Assembly: GCA_034440575.1 (NCBI GenBank)
Contig: JAOTOL010001639.1
Span: 1,720,501-1,784,500 of the forward strand
From: Imbricaverruca yamaguchii
Lineage: Eukaryota; Arthropoda; Thecostraca; Neoverrucidae
Length of the DNA: 64,000 nucleotides
Reading direction: 5' to 3'
In this document: positions 46,370 to 58,084 of the stretch, in pieces
Layout: every line of letters begins with the position of its first letter
Numbering within the stretch: position 1 is the stretch's first letter
Notes under the pieces: model-generated
Database searches by the model: none
Seen by the model: only the letters and a program-made list of their open reading frames with translations
Told to the model about the DNA's origin: nothing
Program-made: the position numbers and the translations under genes

Positions 46370-47635
46370 TGTACGAAAACGACTTGTATTCTGAGGCGTC
46401 GCGATATGGACTTCACAATATTGTATTAAAGAGTAAGGTTAGATGGTGGGATGGGAAGCTAGGAGAGCTTCTGGAACTTCCATTGGTTCTTAACATACTA
46501 TCTTTTTTTAGCTTACACCATGTAGTAATTATCTACGCACTCCTAATTATATTAATCAATATTATCAATCAGCACACGATTAATCATGTATGTGATCCTA
46601 CGTGTGCTTCGCTTTTTTACACGTCTCAAAAAGGACAAAGGTGGATGCAGATAATACAACATGTAATATATATATATTGTGTATCTTTTCTCCAGATTGA
46701 GCATACAAAACTCCGGACCAAGATGTGCAATATTTAGTGAAGATGGTCGAGAAAATTATAACTACGTTCAATGGTGCACTCAATGACGAATATTTTGATA
46801 TTGGTGTTGGGTTAAAATAGGGTGAGCAAGTTTCACAACTCTTTTTACATTTTTCCTATCAATCAAGGCATATTGCATACAACCACGTGTATTTAGTTTA
46901 TCAATTTCCGAATATTGCTTCCTGAGTACACTGGGAGTGCTTTTTGAGTACATGGATGATCTAACAACATGATTCATACTAAACATGAAAGGTGAAGTGC
47001 TTCCAAGTTGTCAATGTAGCACGTTTGGTAGGTAGATGCCGTTTACAGTGCAAGTTCAAGTAAGGTAAAGTGCAGGGTAGGTGTTGGGATGAAGAGATTC
47101 TACCTTCACTGTAAATCACCCACGAAATACCCCGCGTCCGACCTTAGGTCAAGATCAAACGCTGATGGCCGAAGGCGGCGCTTGATAGTGGGCCATATTA
47201 AATCTGCGTCTCTGTGAAGTACTGGAGACCCTGCATTTGATGAGGGTCGAGTTATGCTAATTTGGCCGCTTAGTACAGGGGCGGTAGTCGTCAACACATG
47301 GTAGTGTTGTAGTTAAGAGGTCCGGCACAGGGGGGGGGGGCAAAATGAAGACGTGGCCCTGCAACATTTTCGACACTTAGCATAACGGGAATGGACGTGG
47401 AACGGCCAGATGTCTCCATCCCCAAAGCAAATGGTATGCCATGACAGAGTCCTGATGGTAGCCTATGCCTAGTTGTGCTAGTATCGGCTCCGCCATGGAC
47501 CACCGATTTCTCGTGGTTGCTAAAATACTTTCAACGAATTCTTGGACACACCATCTCGTTCGTCGCCAAGTATTCCTTTTGTTTCTTACCCATCACATAT
47601 TGTCGATATATGTATACTTTCCGTAAACCTTTGCT
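46370..47635. other. Unannotated sequence, no gene seen
   Basis: AT-rich. The + frame at 45847-46737 only continues out of the 21-bp array. A G10 tract lies at about 47330-47340. No domain was recognised. Confidence 0.45.
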
Positions 47636-47637
<2 letters not shown>

Positions 47638-47672
<35 letters not shown>

Positions 47673-47678
47673 TACATA
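47638..47678. repeat. (AT)n microsatellite
   Basis: A TA run with ACATATATACATA interruptions at its 3' end. Confidence 0.95.
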
Positions 47679-47869
47679 CTACATTTTTCGCATACGCCGT
47701 ATGTCGTTCTGTCTCGCTCTGCAACTTTGTCTCCGATCGGTCCCTGTCCTCCCCATCTCCCCCAATCTCTCCACTGCTTTTTGTACAGCCTGTCCAACCG
47801 CCCAGACCGGTTTTTTTACGGCTGCCATCCGGTTGCACATTTCGCAGAGATAGCCGACGAGTGAGGCGT

Positions 47870-48345
47870 TTTTCATTGAGCCTCCAGTCGTCGTCGGTGT
47901 CGACGCGGCCGCCGGGCCGGCGCACCGTGTCGTCGATGGCGTCGGCCGATCCGCGGCATCGCACCAGCTCGCCGCGGCAAGCAGCCGTCGGTGCCGACGG
48001 GTCGGCGGCGGTCGATGGTGGCCGGCGGCCGTGACGGCGCCGGTGCGGTTAACGCGGCGCGATCGAGAGCCGGTGCCGATGAGATGCGACACGCGCGCCG
48101 CTGCACGGCACGCAGACCCGGCTGTTAATCAGGCCCGCCGCCAGCCCGCCGGCCGCCGCCGACGCTTTACTGCCGACGGTGGGCCGGCGGCCTGCTGAGG
48201 TGCCACCCTTCCTCCCCCTCCGTCCCCGCCGCTGCCCACGACGCCTCCCAGACACCGCCGACTGGCTGTTGGTGGGGGTTCCTCCGTCCGGCCTAACGGG
48301 GGGGGGGGGCGACGTATCCCGTCCCGGTCGTATCCGGGGTCGGAG
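47870..48345. other. GC- and CpG-dense island
   Basis: About 470 bp of very CpG-rich sequence (CGCCG, GCCGGC, GTCGACGCGG words) with a G11 tract near 48300. Open frames on both strands are arginine/alanine-rich, as expected from composition. It could mark a promoter or first exon, but no TATA, initiator or splice context supports a gene. Confidence 0.5.
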
Positions 48346-48349
48346 AACA

Positions 48350-49190
48350 GTCAGGCGTGCTGTATTTAGTGTCGATGGTGGCAGATTACATTGGGGGCGA
48401 CTCGCTGGTGCATCTACTCATGCTCTCATTTGTGATGGTCAAGCACATTATCGAACGACGAGTTCGCATATCTGTACTATCAGTGTTTGAAAGGACATAG
48501 GATAAGGATGCTCCAGTGATAAAAATGTTTCACAATGGGATGGAATTAAAGTTTTTTTTGTCGCATTCAGCCCGGGCCTTCATAGGTGTGGCTCCAAATT
48601 TTAAGCTGCATGCACACGACACCAAACAATTTCGAACTCAACCATGGCGAACATGCATAACCACGGACAATTCAGTTAACTTCTAGTCCAATCCACGCAA
48701 CGTCGTTTTGTCTTCCCGCTTTCGCATGGGTACTCCGGCGTATGTTTCCCACGTCACGAAGGCAAATACACTAATAGTGGAAATATGCTATAGAAGAACA
48801 AAACAGGGAAAAAAGCAAACCAGGACTAATACATGGGGCTAAATGCGCACTGGACCAATACTTTTCACGGAACAAAAAGCAATGAAATGTCATTTTCCAA
48901 GCGGATGCTGGTCAGGGGAGGAAAAATTCCACAGTAAGTACAGTTAGCAGTAATACTGTTAAATGTCAATTGTATGAATTGCTTCAAATGTCACCATAAA
49001 CATAGTGAACAATAAATAATGAAACAAAATTAAATTAAGAGCCAGTCGGAGTCGGTGTGGGTCGCACGACCTCAGATCCACCTGGCCATCGGACAGCGGC
49101 AGCGGCAGCCAGCGGCAGCCAGCCGCTTCCCGTAGCGGCACCGCGGCTACCATCACCGATCACCTGACCCGGCTCTGGACATCGTCACTC
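48350..49190. other. Unannotated sequence, no gene seen
   Basis: No domain or array apart from a short GGCAGC repeat at 49095-49130. Confidence 0.45.
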
Positions 49191-49205
49191 CGGAGGCCAT
49201 GGGAT

Positions 49206-49695
49206 CCAGCAGTGTCGGGTGTCGCCGCTCCGGAGGACGGAGCGGTCCAGCGGTGACGGGTGTCGTCGCTCCGGAGGACGGAGCGATCCAGCGGTGTCGG
49301 GTGTCGTCGCTCCGGAGGACAGCGAGGTCCAGCGGTGTCGGGTGTCGCCGCTCCGGAGGAAAGAGGGTCCAGCGGGGTCGGGTGTTGCCGCTTCGGAAAA
49401 CTTTGGTCCAAAGGTGACGGATGTCGCCGCTCCGGAGGAAAGAGCGATCCAGCGGTGACGGGTGTCGTCGCTCCGGAGGACGGCGAGGTCCAGCGGTGAC
49501 GGATGTCGCCGCTCAGGAGGACAGCGAGGTCCAGCGGTGTCGGGTGTCGCCGCTCCGTGGGAAGTGAGGTCCAGCGGTGTCGGGTGTCGCCGCTCCGTGG
49601 GAAGTGAGGTCCAGCGGTCGTCCAGCCGCAGAGGTGACGGTCTTGCGGTGTCGGGTGTCGCCGCTCCGTGGGAAGTGAGGTCCAGCTGCGCCTGG
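49206..49695. repeat. 41-bp minisatellite, about 11 units
   Basis: The unit has CCAGCGGTGTCGGGTGTCGC, CGCTCCGGAGGACGGAGCG and a 2-bp joint. The CGCTCCGGAGGACGGAGCG part is itself an imperfect inverted repeat. A variant CTCCGTGGGAAGTGAGGT replaces it in the 3' units, with an interruption at 49620-49660. Confidence 0.9.
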
Positions 49696-49700
49696 CGGCA

Positions 49701-49885
49701 GGATGACCGCCCGTCTTCCAGCCGACAGCAGGATGACCGCCCGTCTTCCAGCTGACAGCAGGATGACCGCCCGTCTTCCAGCTGACAGCAGGATGACCGC
49801 CCGTCTTCCAGCTGACAGCAGGATGACCGCCCGTCTTCCAGCTGACAGCAGGATGACCGGCCGCCTTCCAGCTGACAGCAGGATG
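49701..49885. repeat. 30-bp minisatellite, 6 units
   Basis: AGGATGACCGCCCGTCTTCC followed by AGCTGACAGC, nearly invariant except the last unit. It abuts the 41-bp array. Confidence 0.95.
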
Positions 49886-49889
49886 AGCA

Positions 49890-50630
49890 GCGGCCACCAG
49901 AGATGACGAGAGGCTGGAGGGTGCCAAGCCGGCGGCGGCACAGAGTGGTGAGCGGCCTCAAGTGCAGAGGCTGACAACTGAATGGCCAGTGACGAGTTGC
50001 CATCGGTGGAGGTCATAGCGGCAGCAGGTGATGCTAGCTGGGCAGAGGTTTCTAGTTTGTTTTCATCTTTCAACCAAGGTATTGTACATCTATTGGAAAT
50101 CTCGGGCATAGCTTTCAATAAATGAGGGCGGGGAGGGAGCCCGCGAATTCAATGGTTGTCATGGCTTGCGATGGAACCTACGGGCTGTACATCCAGATCA
50201 AATCCAGTGGGAAAGCGATTACCCGGAGTCATTTTAGCGATGCCACATGCAATGAGTACCACGGTGTTTTCTTCTTCTTTTGTTCTTATTAATCTTTGGT
50301 GTATTAGAAATGGGAAGAGACGTATTGCATCTGCCATATTTTGCTCCGCTTTGTTGTTTTTACCTTCGGGCGCGTTTTCCTCTTTTCAGGTTTTTGGATC
50401 TACCAGTTTTACAATTGAATAATGTAATTCATAACCGGGATGAAAATTTTACATCCACCTGCAGAATTGACAGCAATATATAAGGACAAGGAGAACAATT
50501 CAAGCAAGAACATTGAAACAAAATATTGATTGTACATCTTTAACTACAATAGCTTATTCAACAGCATTCAACAGAATATCCCCCTCCCGGCGTTGAGCAG
50601 ACATAACCACTAGTTGTTTTTCTCTATTTA
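49890..50630. other. Unannotated sequence, no gene seen
   Basis: No repeat or domain was recognised. Short frames at 50149-50483 overlap in opposite directions. Confidence 0.45.
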
Positions 50631-50631
50631 A

Positions 50632-50775
50632 TGCCCACCGAGATAGTTAGTTATTAGGGGTTTAGGGCGCATCAACTGCAGTGGTTATACAACGCCCATT
50701 TAATGCCCACCGAGCTAGTTATTAGGTGTTTAGGGCGCATCAACTGCAGTGGTTATACAGCGCCCATCTAATGCC
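50632..50775 (+). repeat. Hairpin element, two tandem copies
   Basis: Two ~68-bp units, each with TAATGCCCACCGAG, a TAGTTATTAGG segment, GGGCGCATCAACTGCAGTGG and TTATACAGCGCCC. Outer arms GGGCGC/GCGCCC and inner arms AAC/GTT can form a stem-loop. The first unit reads ACAACGCCC, weakening one outer pair. Both are homologous to 35655-35710. Confidence 0.75.
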
Positions 50776-50779
50776 CGCC

Positions 50780-52630
50780 GAATGCAGAGGCTGTGAAATA
50801 AGCTCTACCGGGACCAAATCAGTTCTGCTCTGGTGTTTTTCCCCACATATTTAGATCGCATTCACAAAGTTGACTGGGCAACACTGACGACGGAAGCTGG
50901 AGGTGAAGCGACGTCAGCTGGCTGGTTGATACAAATCCAGAAATACTAAGCCTTTATCAGCAACGGTCCAGTCATTTAACATCGGCCTAACGAGGATCAT
51001 GACTTCTGCCGCTGCCACCGCCTGTTGCTGCTCGACTAAGTATGCTGATGAAGCTTGCTAATGCTTCCTCGCCTTCTAAATTAAGTCAATTTGGGAAGGT
51101 TAACTAATTTTTCAGCATGGCTCATCCCCGCTTTAGCCACGCAGCTCAATGGGAGCATGGGTGCTGGAGCATAACATGGATTCATATTTTCTGATCCGGT
51201 CCAATCCATACCCGTATGAACCAGCCCAATCCGTATCGGTGTCCTCACCAGATGCGGATACCCATCCGTTATCCAAGCTATGTAAAAAATGAAACATAGT
51301 TAAAACCTGATTAGTTACAGTAATGAATGACATGCACACCATGAATATTATACAAAAGTTTGGCCATAAGACAAACAGCTAAATATATATTTTGTGTGAA
51401 ATGTGGAGTGCAATTTTCATTAGCAGCACAATATCTCACCAATCATAAATAATAAATTCAGTTCCGATCGTATGCGCAGAAGACCTGCAGTCCTCTCACC
51501 CATAGTGGCTCATGGCTCATGAACATGAACAAAGGATTCAAGAAACAAAACAACTACAAAGGATCAGATAAATGATATAAGTCAGATAAATACAATATGA
51601 TAAATGCTATTGTCAGATAAATGCAATATCAGATAAATGCAACATGAGCTTCAAAATGAAATGTTAGGCTCTTACCTTCTTAACTTGCAAATGAATGTCA
51701 CTTTCTTCAGCAAAATAGGCTCTTACCTAAAATATACCTAAATAGCTAGCAGACTGAATGCCTTGGAACACAGATATGTAATGCTAGAATCGCAACAATT
51801 GTGTTTGAAGCATAACAACACACATCAACTTAAAGTAGTTTGTTTCAACTCGGTGCGATTTACACGCATGTGCATTGCAGTACCCACCTAGCTAGATCCT
51901 TTCACACTCCATGAAGCACAGCCATGGGCTAACAGACAATCACAACCATACGTAAGTAAGGAGGTAGGAGGTACTTAACGACTGTACAACTTATCATACA
52001 TTAATTGCAATGACCACATTTCTCCTAACCAGCAGATGCCCACGGCATTACTCATGACCGTCTTGGACTTCTTCTGCCTATCAAATTCACATTCAATTTC
52101 TGCTTCAGGCCGTAAATACTTTACTTGAACCCATATTTCCGATAGAGTTCCATGGCGTCCCTCACCGCTTGCAAAGACAGTGTTGGATTTCCCTCTCACT
52201 GTTTCGAATTTGGCTATGCTGCCCTATTTTTAATTTGTGGCGCTCTTAATAGTATAATTTTGCAACATTAAGTACATATTCCATTTGGTGATGGTGATCT
52301 CTGAGTGCCTTTCGATATCCCTGCATATCAAAAATGTTACTTTTTCTTCCCATGCATTGTAGACATATTTCTAGTTCCATTTGGTGCAAACGATGCCAAC
52401 TTGATATCAAGGTGCAGCTCGACGAATATTTGACGGAAATCATGCCTGCTTGTATGCATACAATTAGCTAGTTTTCCACAAGAAAGAACGTATACTTGGC
52501 ATTAAGATCTAACAAGAATCGTTATTATCTGCTTGGCATTTCCCGATTATATTTTGTAAGACTTCGAAATCATGACTCAGCGAATGCACCAATAAAGCGA
52601 GTTATCCGTATCAAACGGATATCCGCACAG
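50780..52630. other. Unannotated sequence, no gene seen
   Basis: Contains short CAGATAAATGCAA repeats at 51560-51650. Two adjacent minus frames (51975-52199 and 52246-52443) look protein-like in composition, but no domain was recognised and no splice link is evident. Confidence 0.4.
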
Positions 52631-52636
52631 ATAGGT

Positions 52637-52972
52637 CACAGCCGTCCCGGACCGACTTCTGCGCTGCGCCGCCTCTGTTCATCTGGCCAGAGTCGGGACG
52701 GCTGTGACCGCAGCCGTCCCGGACCGGCTTCTGCGCTGCTCCGCCTCTGTTCACCTGGCCAGAGTCGGGACGGCTGTGACCGCAGCCGTCCCGGACCGGC
52801 TTCTGCGCTGCTCCGCCTCTGTTCACCTGGACAGAGTCGGGACGGCTGTGACCGCAGCCGCCCCGGACCGGCTTCTGCGCTACTCCGCCTCTGCTCACCT
52901 GGCCAGAGTCGGGACGGCTGTGACCGCAGCCGCCCCGGACCGGCTTCTACGCTGCTCTGCCTCTGTTCACCA
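52637..52972. repeat. 72-bp minisatellite, about 4.7 units
   Basis: Units start at 52639, 52711, 52783, 52855 and 52927 with CAGCCGTCCCGGACCGGCTT, then CTGCGCTGCTCCGCCTCTG, then TCACCTGGCCAGAGTC. Each unit junction reads GGGACGGCTGTGACCGCAGCCGTCCC, an inverted repeat. The 72-bp length keeps frames open on both strands. Confidence 0.95.
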
Positions 52973-52974
52973 AG

Positions 52975-53645
52975 CACAAACAGGCCGCGCTGAATGCTCC
53001 ATCCCGTCTCGCAGCTGTGGCAAAACAAAGGCTAATGGCCGCCGAACCTCCTGCCATCATCTGGTCTGGATTGAATTACATGCCGTTCGGTGTTTTTTCC
53101 TTGCCTTCTGCGGAGCTGAGATGGTATATAAATGATCTGTTTGCTTCGAGACGACATGAGGAGAAACACGACGGCACTACAAATGGTAAAGTCGCGTCAT
53201 CGGAGCGGAAAAAAATGTAGCGCACCGCTCCGCTCTCCGTTTCTCTGCCTCCTCTTTTCCTCCTCTCTGCCTCGTCTGTCGCGTCACGACGAGCAGCTGT
53301 GCGCGGCTCGACATGCTCGTCACTGCCATCGCATCAGCTGAAGATGTCGCTGAAGATTCCGCCGTCAGACGGCAGCTAGGCTCCCGCGGGTGCTGTTCGT
53401 ATTTGCAATTCGGAGTGCGCAGTTCATGCTGCGACGCTGGCCGGTACCTTGTCCAGATTATCTACTGATTCGATTTGATAATGACCCGCAAGAGACCCAG
53501 TGTCTTGGACTCTTGCATCCAGCGGAAATGTGGCAAATGTCAATCACATTCCGAGATGCGGCATTACGCCGGCAAATCTGCCTCGTGACTTGAAGAGGCG
53601 CTCCTGTCATGACCTAGTCATACTCCTCTGGCCCAGCTACTGAAT
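52975..53645. other. Unannotated sequence, no gene seen
   Basis: Overlapping + frames at 53017-53593 have no recognised domain. Confidence 0.4.
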
Positions 53646-53649
53646 TTCC

Positions 53650-54327
53650 GGCTCTGATACGGCGCCTGTCCAGCTCTGACACAACACCTGTCCAGTACTG
53701 ACACAGCGCCTGTCCAGCTCTGACACAGTGTCTGTCCAGCTCTGACACAACACCTGTCCAGCTCTGACACAACACCTGTCCAGCTCTGACACAACACCTG
53801 TCCAGCTCTGACACAACACCTGTCCAGCTCTGACACAACACCTGTCCAGCTCTGACACAACACCTGCCCAGCTCTGACACAACACCTGCCCAGCTCTGAC
53901 ACAGTGTCTGTCCAGCTCTGACACAGCGCCTGTCCAGCCCTGACACAACACCTGTCCAGCACTGACACAGCGCCTGTCCAGCTCTGACACAGTGTCTGTC
54001 CAGTTCTGACACAGTGTCTGTCCAGCTCTGACACAGTGTCTGTCCAGCTCTGACACAGCGCCTGTCCAGCTCTGACACAACACCTGTCCAGCTCTGACAC
54101 AACACCTGCCCAGCTCTGACACAACACCTGCCCAGCTCTGACACAGTGTCTGTCCAGCTCTGACACAACGCCTGTCCAGCTCTGACACAGTGTCTGTCCA
54201 GCTCTGACACAGCGCCTGTCCAGCTCTGACACAGTGTCTGTCCAGCTCTGACACAGTGTCTGTCCAGCTCTGACACAGCGCCTGTCCAGCTCTGACACAG
54301 CGCCTGTCCAGCTCTGACACAGGAACT
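53650..54327. repeat. 22-bp minisatellite, about 31 units
   Basis: CTCTGACACAGCGCCTGTCCAG and two interleaved variants, ACACAACACCTG and ACACAGTGTCTG. The latter contains the palindrome GACACAGTGTC. The array passes directly into the 33-bp array at 54327. Confidence 0.96.
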
Positions 54328-55352
54328 GGCCGGTGTGCACACGGCGCAGTGTCGCGCCTGGCCGGCTCTGACACGGCGACAGTGTCGCGCCTGGCCGGCT
54401 CTGACACGGCGACAGTGTCGCGCCTGGCCGGCTCTGACACGGCGACAGTGTCGCGCCTGGCCGGCTCAGACACGGCGACAGTGTCGCACCTGTCAGGCTC
54501 TGACACGGCGACAGTGTCGCGCCTGGCCGGCTCTGACACGGCGACAGTGTCGCGCCTGGCCGGCTCTGACACGGCGACAGTGTCGCGCCTGGCCGGCTCT
54601 GACACGGCGACAGTGTCGCGCCTGGCCGGCTCTGACACGGCGACAGTGTCGCGCCTGGCCGGCTCCGACACGGCGACAGTGTCGCGCCTCGCCGGCTCTG
54701 ACACGGCGACAGTGTCGCGCCTGGCCGGCTCTGACACGGCGACAGTGTCGCACCTGGCCGGCTCCGACACGGCGACAGTGTCGCGCCTGGCCGGCTCTGA
54801 CACGGCGACAGTGTCGCGCCTGGCCGGCTCCGACACGGCGACAGTGTCGCGCCTGGCCGCCTCCGACACGGCGACAGTGTCGCGCCTGGCCGGCTCTGAC
54901 ACGGCGACAGTGTCGCGCCTGGCCGGCTCTGACACGGCGACAGTGTCGCGCCTGGCCGGCTCTGACACGGCGACAGTGTCGCGCCTGGCCGCCTCTGACA
55001 CGGCGACAGTGTCGCGCCTGGCCGGTTCTGACACGGCGACAGTGTCGCGCCTGACCGGCTCCGACACGGCGACAGTGTCGCGCCTCGCCGGCTCTGACAC
55101 GGCGACAGTGTCGCGCCTGGCCGGCTCTGACACGGCGACAGTGTCGCGCCTGGCCGGCTCCGACACGGCGACAGTGTCGCGCCTGGCCGGCTCCGACACG
55201 GCGACAGTGTCGCGCCTGGCCGGCTCTGACGCGGCGACAGTGTCGCGCCTGGCCGGCTCCGACACGGCGACAGTGTCGCGCCTGGCCGGCTCTGACACGG
55301 CGACAGTGTCGCGCCAGGCCGGCTCTGACGCGGCGACAGTGTCGCGCCTGGT
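54327..55352. repeat. 33-bp minisatellite, about 31 units
   Basis: The unit has GGCTCTGACACGGCGACAGT followed by GTCGCGCCTGGCC. Nearly every unit contains the perfect 13-bp palindrome GCGACAGTGTCGC. It shares GCTCTGACAC and GCGCCTG with the 22-bp units and can be derived from them by an 11-bp insertion. The 33-bp length opens frames of 240-580 codons on both strands, which I do not consider genes. Confidence 0.96.
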
Positions 55353-55359
55353 ATATTCG

Positions 55360-56990
55360 CAGCTTAGCCGGCAGAATGGTCGCACGTCGGCGGCGCGCTA
55401 ACTAACGAGCGGCCGCTGAGCGCCTGGCTTCGGTCGGACTCGCCGGACGGATGGAGCGGTGGCGGTTTTGGGAGCTGCTGATTCACACGCCGGGCGGCCG
55501 AGCCGACTAATTCCCGGCGGGCACGATAGCATCAAGTCTGCGAGATACAGCACAGCTGTGCATCACCGTGGATCGATGTTGTTCCTTTGGGAAAAGATAC
55601 AGAATATCTAGCCAAAGGTGCTGATCAGCTTAATTGAAGGCTTCGCTGTACGAATCGTGCCGCGGGTACGCAAGTTTGAGAAGTAATTCGCAAAGGCTAA
55701 TGAATATCCAACTTGAGCTTATTGCAGACACTATGTTGGGAACAGTCATATTGCATATTGTTTTCCAACACAGCCAACATCGTTTTATGCAACACACAAT
55801 AAGAAATTATAATACTTAATAGAAAAAGCATTGCCCTATGCGTGCTACCTGTAAGCTGAAAGCATAAGACTCATGCTGTAAGAGCGAGAACGCGAATGGT
55901 GACAATTGACATCAAACACCATGGCTCTAATGTTGTATTGGTGGCATATTGGTATGTGGCATAGTGACATAGTCGTGTGCACGAAGTGTTAGTACTGAAC
56001 ATGTCTTTGTTGTGCCTCTAAAAACTAAATCACTATTACCACTCAGCATTGCTTAAACCTCTCTGCTAATACCAGAGGGACAAACACACTATGAAGACAA
56101 TCGTTGAGTGATTGATTGAGCCACTTTACCACAAGTATTCTAGTTTTTCTGACCATGTCATGGCTCGGACTACCACTGCACGTTTCAGGACACTTACGTC
56201 AGTGTAACTGTGCTACCAGTGCAGGGGTTTTCAGCTGTGCTGGTGCATTGACCACGTGGTATGATGACGGTCAAAATGTTTTTTTTTTATTTGATCACCG
56301 TGATGTGATTCATGTGGTGGATCCAGTGGACCGGACATTCGTAGTGTAGACGATATTCCCTGAAATAAACCGAAGACCCATTCGTTGACTTCCAGTATTT
56401 AACAGCACTTAAGCTGAATGCTGTTGATGTGGTATTAGTAACTGGCTTCAGGAAAACAAATCCGTTTTAGTTTTACATCCATGGTGCTACAGGAAGATTC
56501 TGCGGGATCCGACACACTCCGTGTCGCGCAGTGAATGGCATAGATGGAAAAGCCGTCTTCAAATAAATTCGGCCGTCTGCTGGGGTGGCTCGATGGAACA
56601 AGATCTTTTGTTGAGCAGAGCTCGTTGGGTGTATCCCGACCGCACCATCCGATCTGGAATTTCCAGTTCAACAGCAGAATTTAAACCGATAGTTAAGCGC
56701 ACTGCATTACCGATGCAATTAATTGCTGTCGTAAGTTGCAATATTGCCAAGACTGATTAATTCAATACCCGTGTTAGGAACTGACCCACGCAGTCCATTG
56801 TTGAAGTCTATAACTATTTGAGAGGCTCAACTGAGTGGTGGAGTAATTCCACCTCCTTAACACCCCCGCCCTCTGTGCTCTAAAGTTTACATTCCTCAAA
56901 GGAACTTTTCGTGTTGTCAATTGAAATCAGCAATGTAAATTCGAATGAAGCTGGTGCTGCAGTTTTAAAAGCTGATGCAGCACCCGCGAT
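55360..56990. other. Unannotated sequence with one weak small-gene candidate
   Basis: A + frame of 77 codons at 56116-56349 begins with a hydrophobic, signal-like stretch (SILVFLTMSWLGLPL). An AATAAA lies about 20 bp after its stop (near 56362). Nothing else supports expression. The GC-rich flank at 55380-55520 has no feature. Confidence 0.25.
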
Positions 56991-56992
56991 AC

Positions 56993-57320
56993 ATCCAATG
57001 CCTCCATTTCCCGGCCGCGACACGTGCAATGCTTCAATTTCCCGGCCGCGACACGTGCAATGCTTCAATTTCTTAGCCGCGACACGTGCGATGCCTCCAT
57101 CTCCCAACCGCGACATGTGCATTGATTCAATTTCTCAGCTGTGACACGTGCAGCTCCTCCATTTCCCAGCCGCGACACGTGTAATGCTTTCATTTCACAG
57201 CTGCGACACGTGCAGTTCCTCAATTTCCAAACAGCGACACGTGTAATACTTCCATTTCACAACCGCGACAGTTGTAATGCTTCCACTTCCCAGCCGCGGC
57301 ACGTACAATACTTCCATTCC
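56993..57320. repeat. 31-bp minisatellite, about 10 units, CACGTG in most
   Basis: TTCCCGGCCGCGACACGTGC then AATGCTTCAAT. Seven of ten units keep a perfect CACGTG hexamer at 31-bp spacing (57020 to 57242); others carry CATGTG, CAGTTG or CACGTA. Confidence 0.94.
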
Positions 57321-57533
57321 CAAGTCATCCCTGTGTGTAGTTGCGTCTGCAGACGTCGCTGCGTCGGCGCATCCACATCGCGGGCTTTTTTCCCAACAGA
57401 TCTAGGCGTTCCTAGAGAATACACGTAAAGGCAATGCCATAATTTACGCTGTGTAATGCTTGTCGGCACTGACTCATCTCTGCTGCTTGGACGGGCATTG
57501 CAACTTGTCTGACCAGAATGTGATTTCGACAGT

Positions 57534-57832
57534 TGGCAAACTTACTGTTAACCACAATCGGGAAACTTACTGTTAACCACAATCGGCAAACTTGCTGTTA
57601 ACCACAGTCAGCAAACTTACTGTTAGCCACAGTCAGAAAATTTACTGTTAGCCACAGTCAGCAAACTTACTGTTAGCCACAGTCAGCAAAGTTACTGTTA
57701 GCCACAGTCAGCAAACTTACTGTTAACCACAGTCAGCAAAGTTACTGTTAGCCACAGTCAGCAAACTTACTGTTAACCACAGTCAGCAAGATTGCTGTTA
57801 ACCACAGTCAGCAAGATTGCTGTTATCAGACG
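57534..57832. repeat. 25-bp minisatellite, about 12 units
   Basis: CACAGTCAGCAAACTTACTG then TTAGC or TTAAC. A gradient from CAATCGGCAAA at the 5' end to CAGTCAGCAA is visible. Confidence 0.95.
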
Positions 57833-57869
57833 GCGGCAGTAAGCAACTCTCGTCATTCATGGGATATCC

Positions 57870-58082
57870 GATGGTCGGCAAAATTGCTGTTAATCACAGT
57901 CGGCAAACTTGTTGTTTACCGGCGATCGGCAAGCCTACTGTCGACCGACGGTCGGCAAATTTACTGTTAACCGACGGTCGGCAAACGTGCTGCTAGCCAC
58001 AGCCGGCAAACTTGCCGCTAGCCACAGCCGGCAAACTTGCTGTTAACCACAGCCGGCAAAGTCGCTGTTAACCGACGGCGGG
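57870..58082. repeat. Diverged continuation of the 25-bp array
   Basis: About 8 units with CGGCAAACTTGCTGTTAACC and variants GACGGTCGGCAAA and CACAGCCGGCAAA, separated from the main block by ~38 bp of unique sequence. Confidence 0.85.
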
Positions 58083-58084
58083 AA

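Noticed and set aside
44258..46737. 723-, 698-, 498- and 296-codon frames resembling a Cys-containing repetitive protein
   Set aside because: They arise from the 21-bp array. Several frames are equally open and substitutions change residues in each, so no frame is favoured.
51975..52443. Two-exon gene on the minus strand
   Set aside because: Two short adjacent frames look protein-like, but no domain, splice pair or conserved motif could be identified.
53614..55401. 582-codon and other long frames
   Set aside because: They derive from the 22-bp and 33-bp arrays and switch repeat register at the array boundary.
56116..56362. Small secreted protein with AATAAA signal
   Set aside because: A 77-codon frame with a hydrophobic start and a hexamer nearby is within chance expectation; no family recognised.
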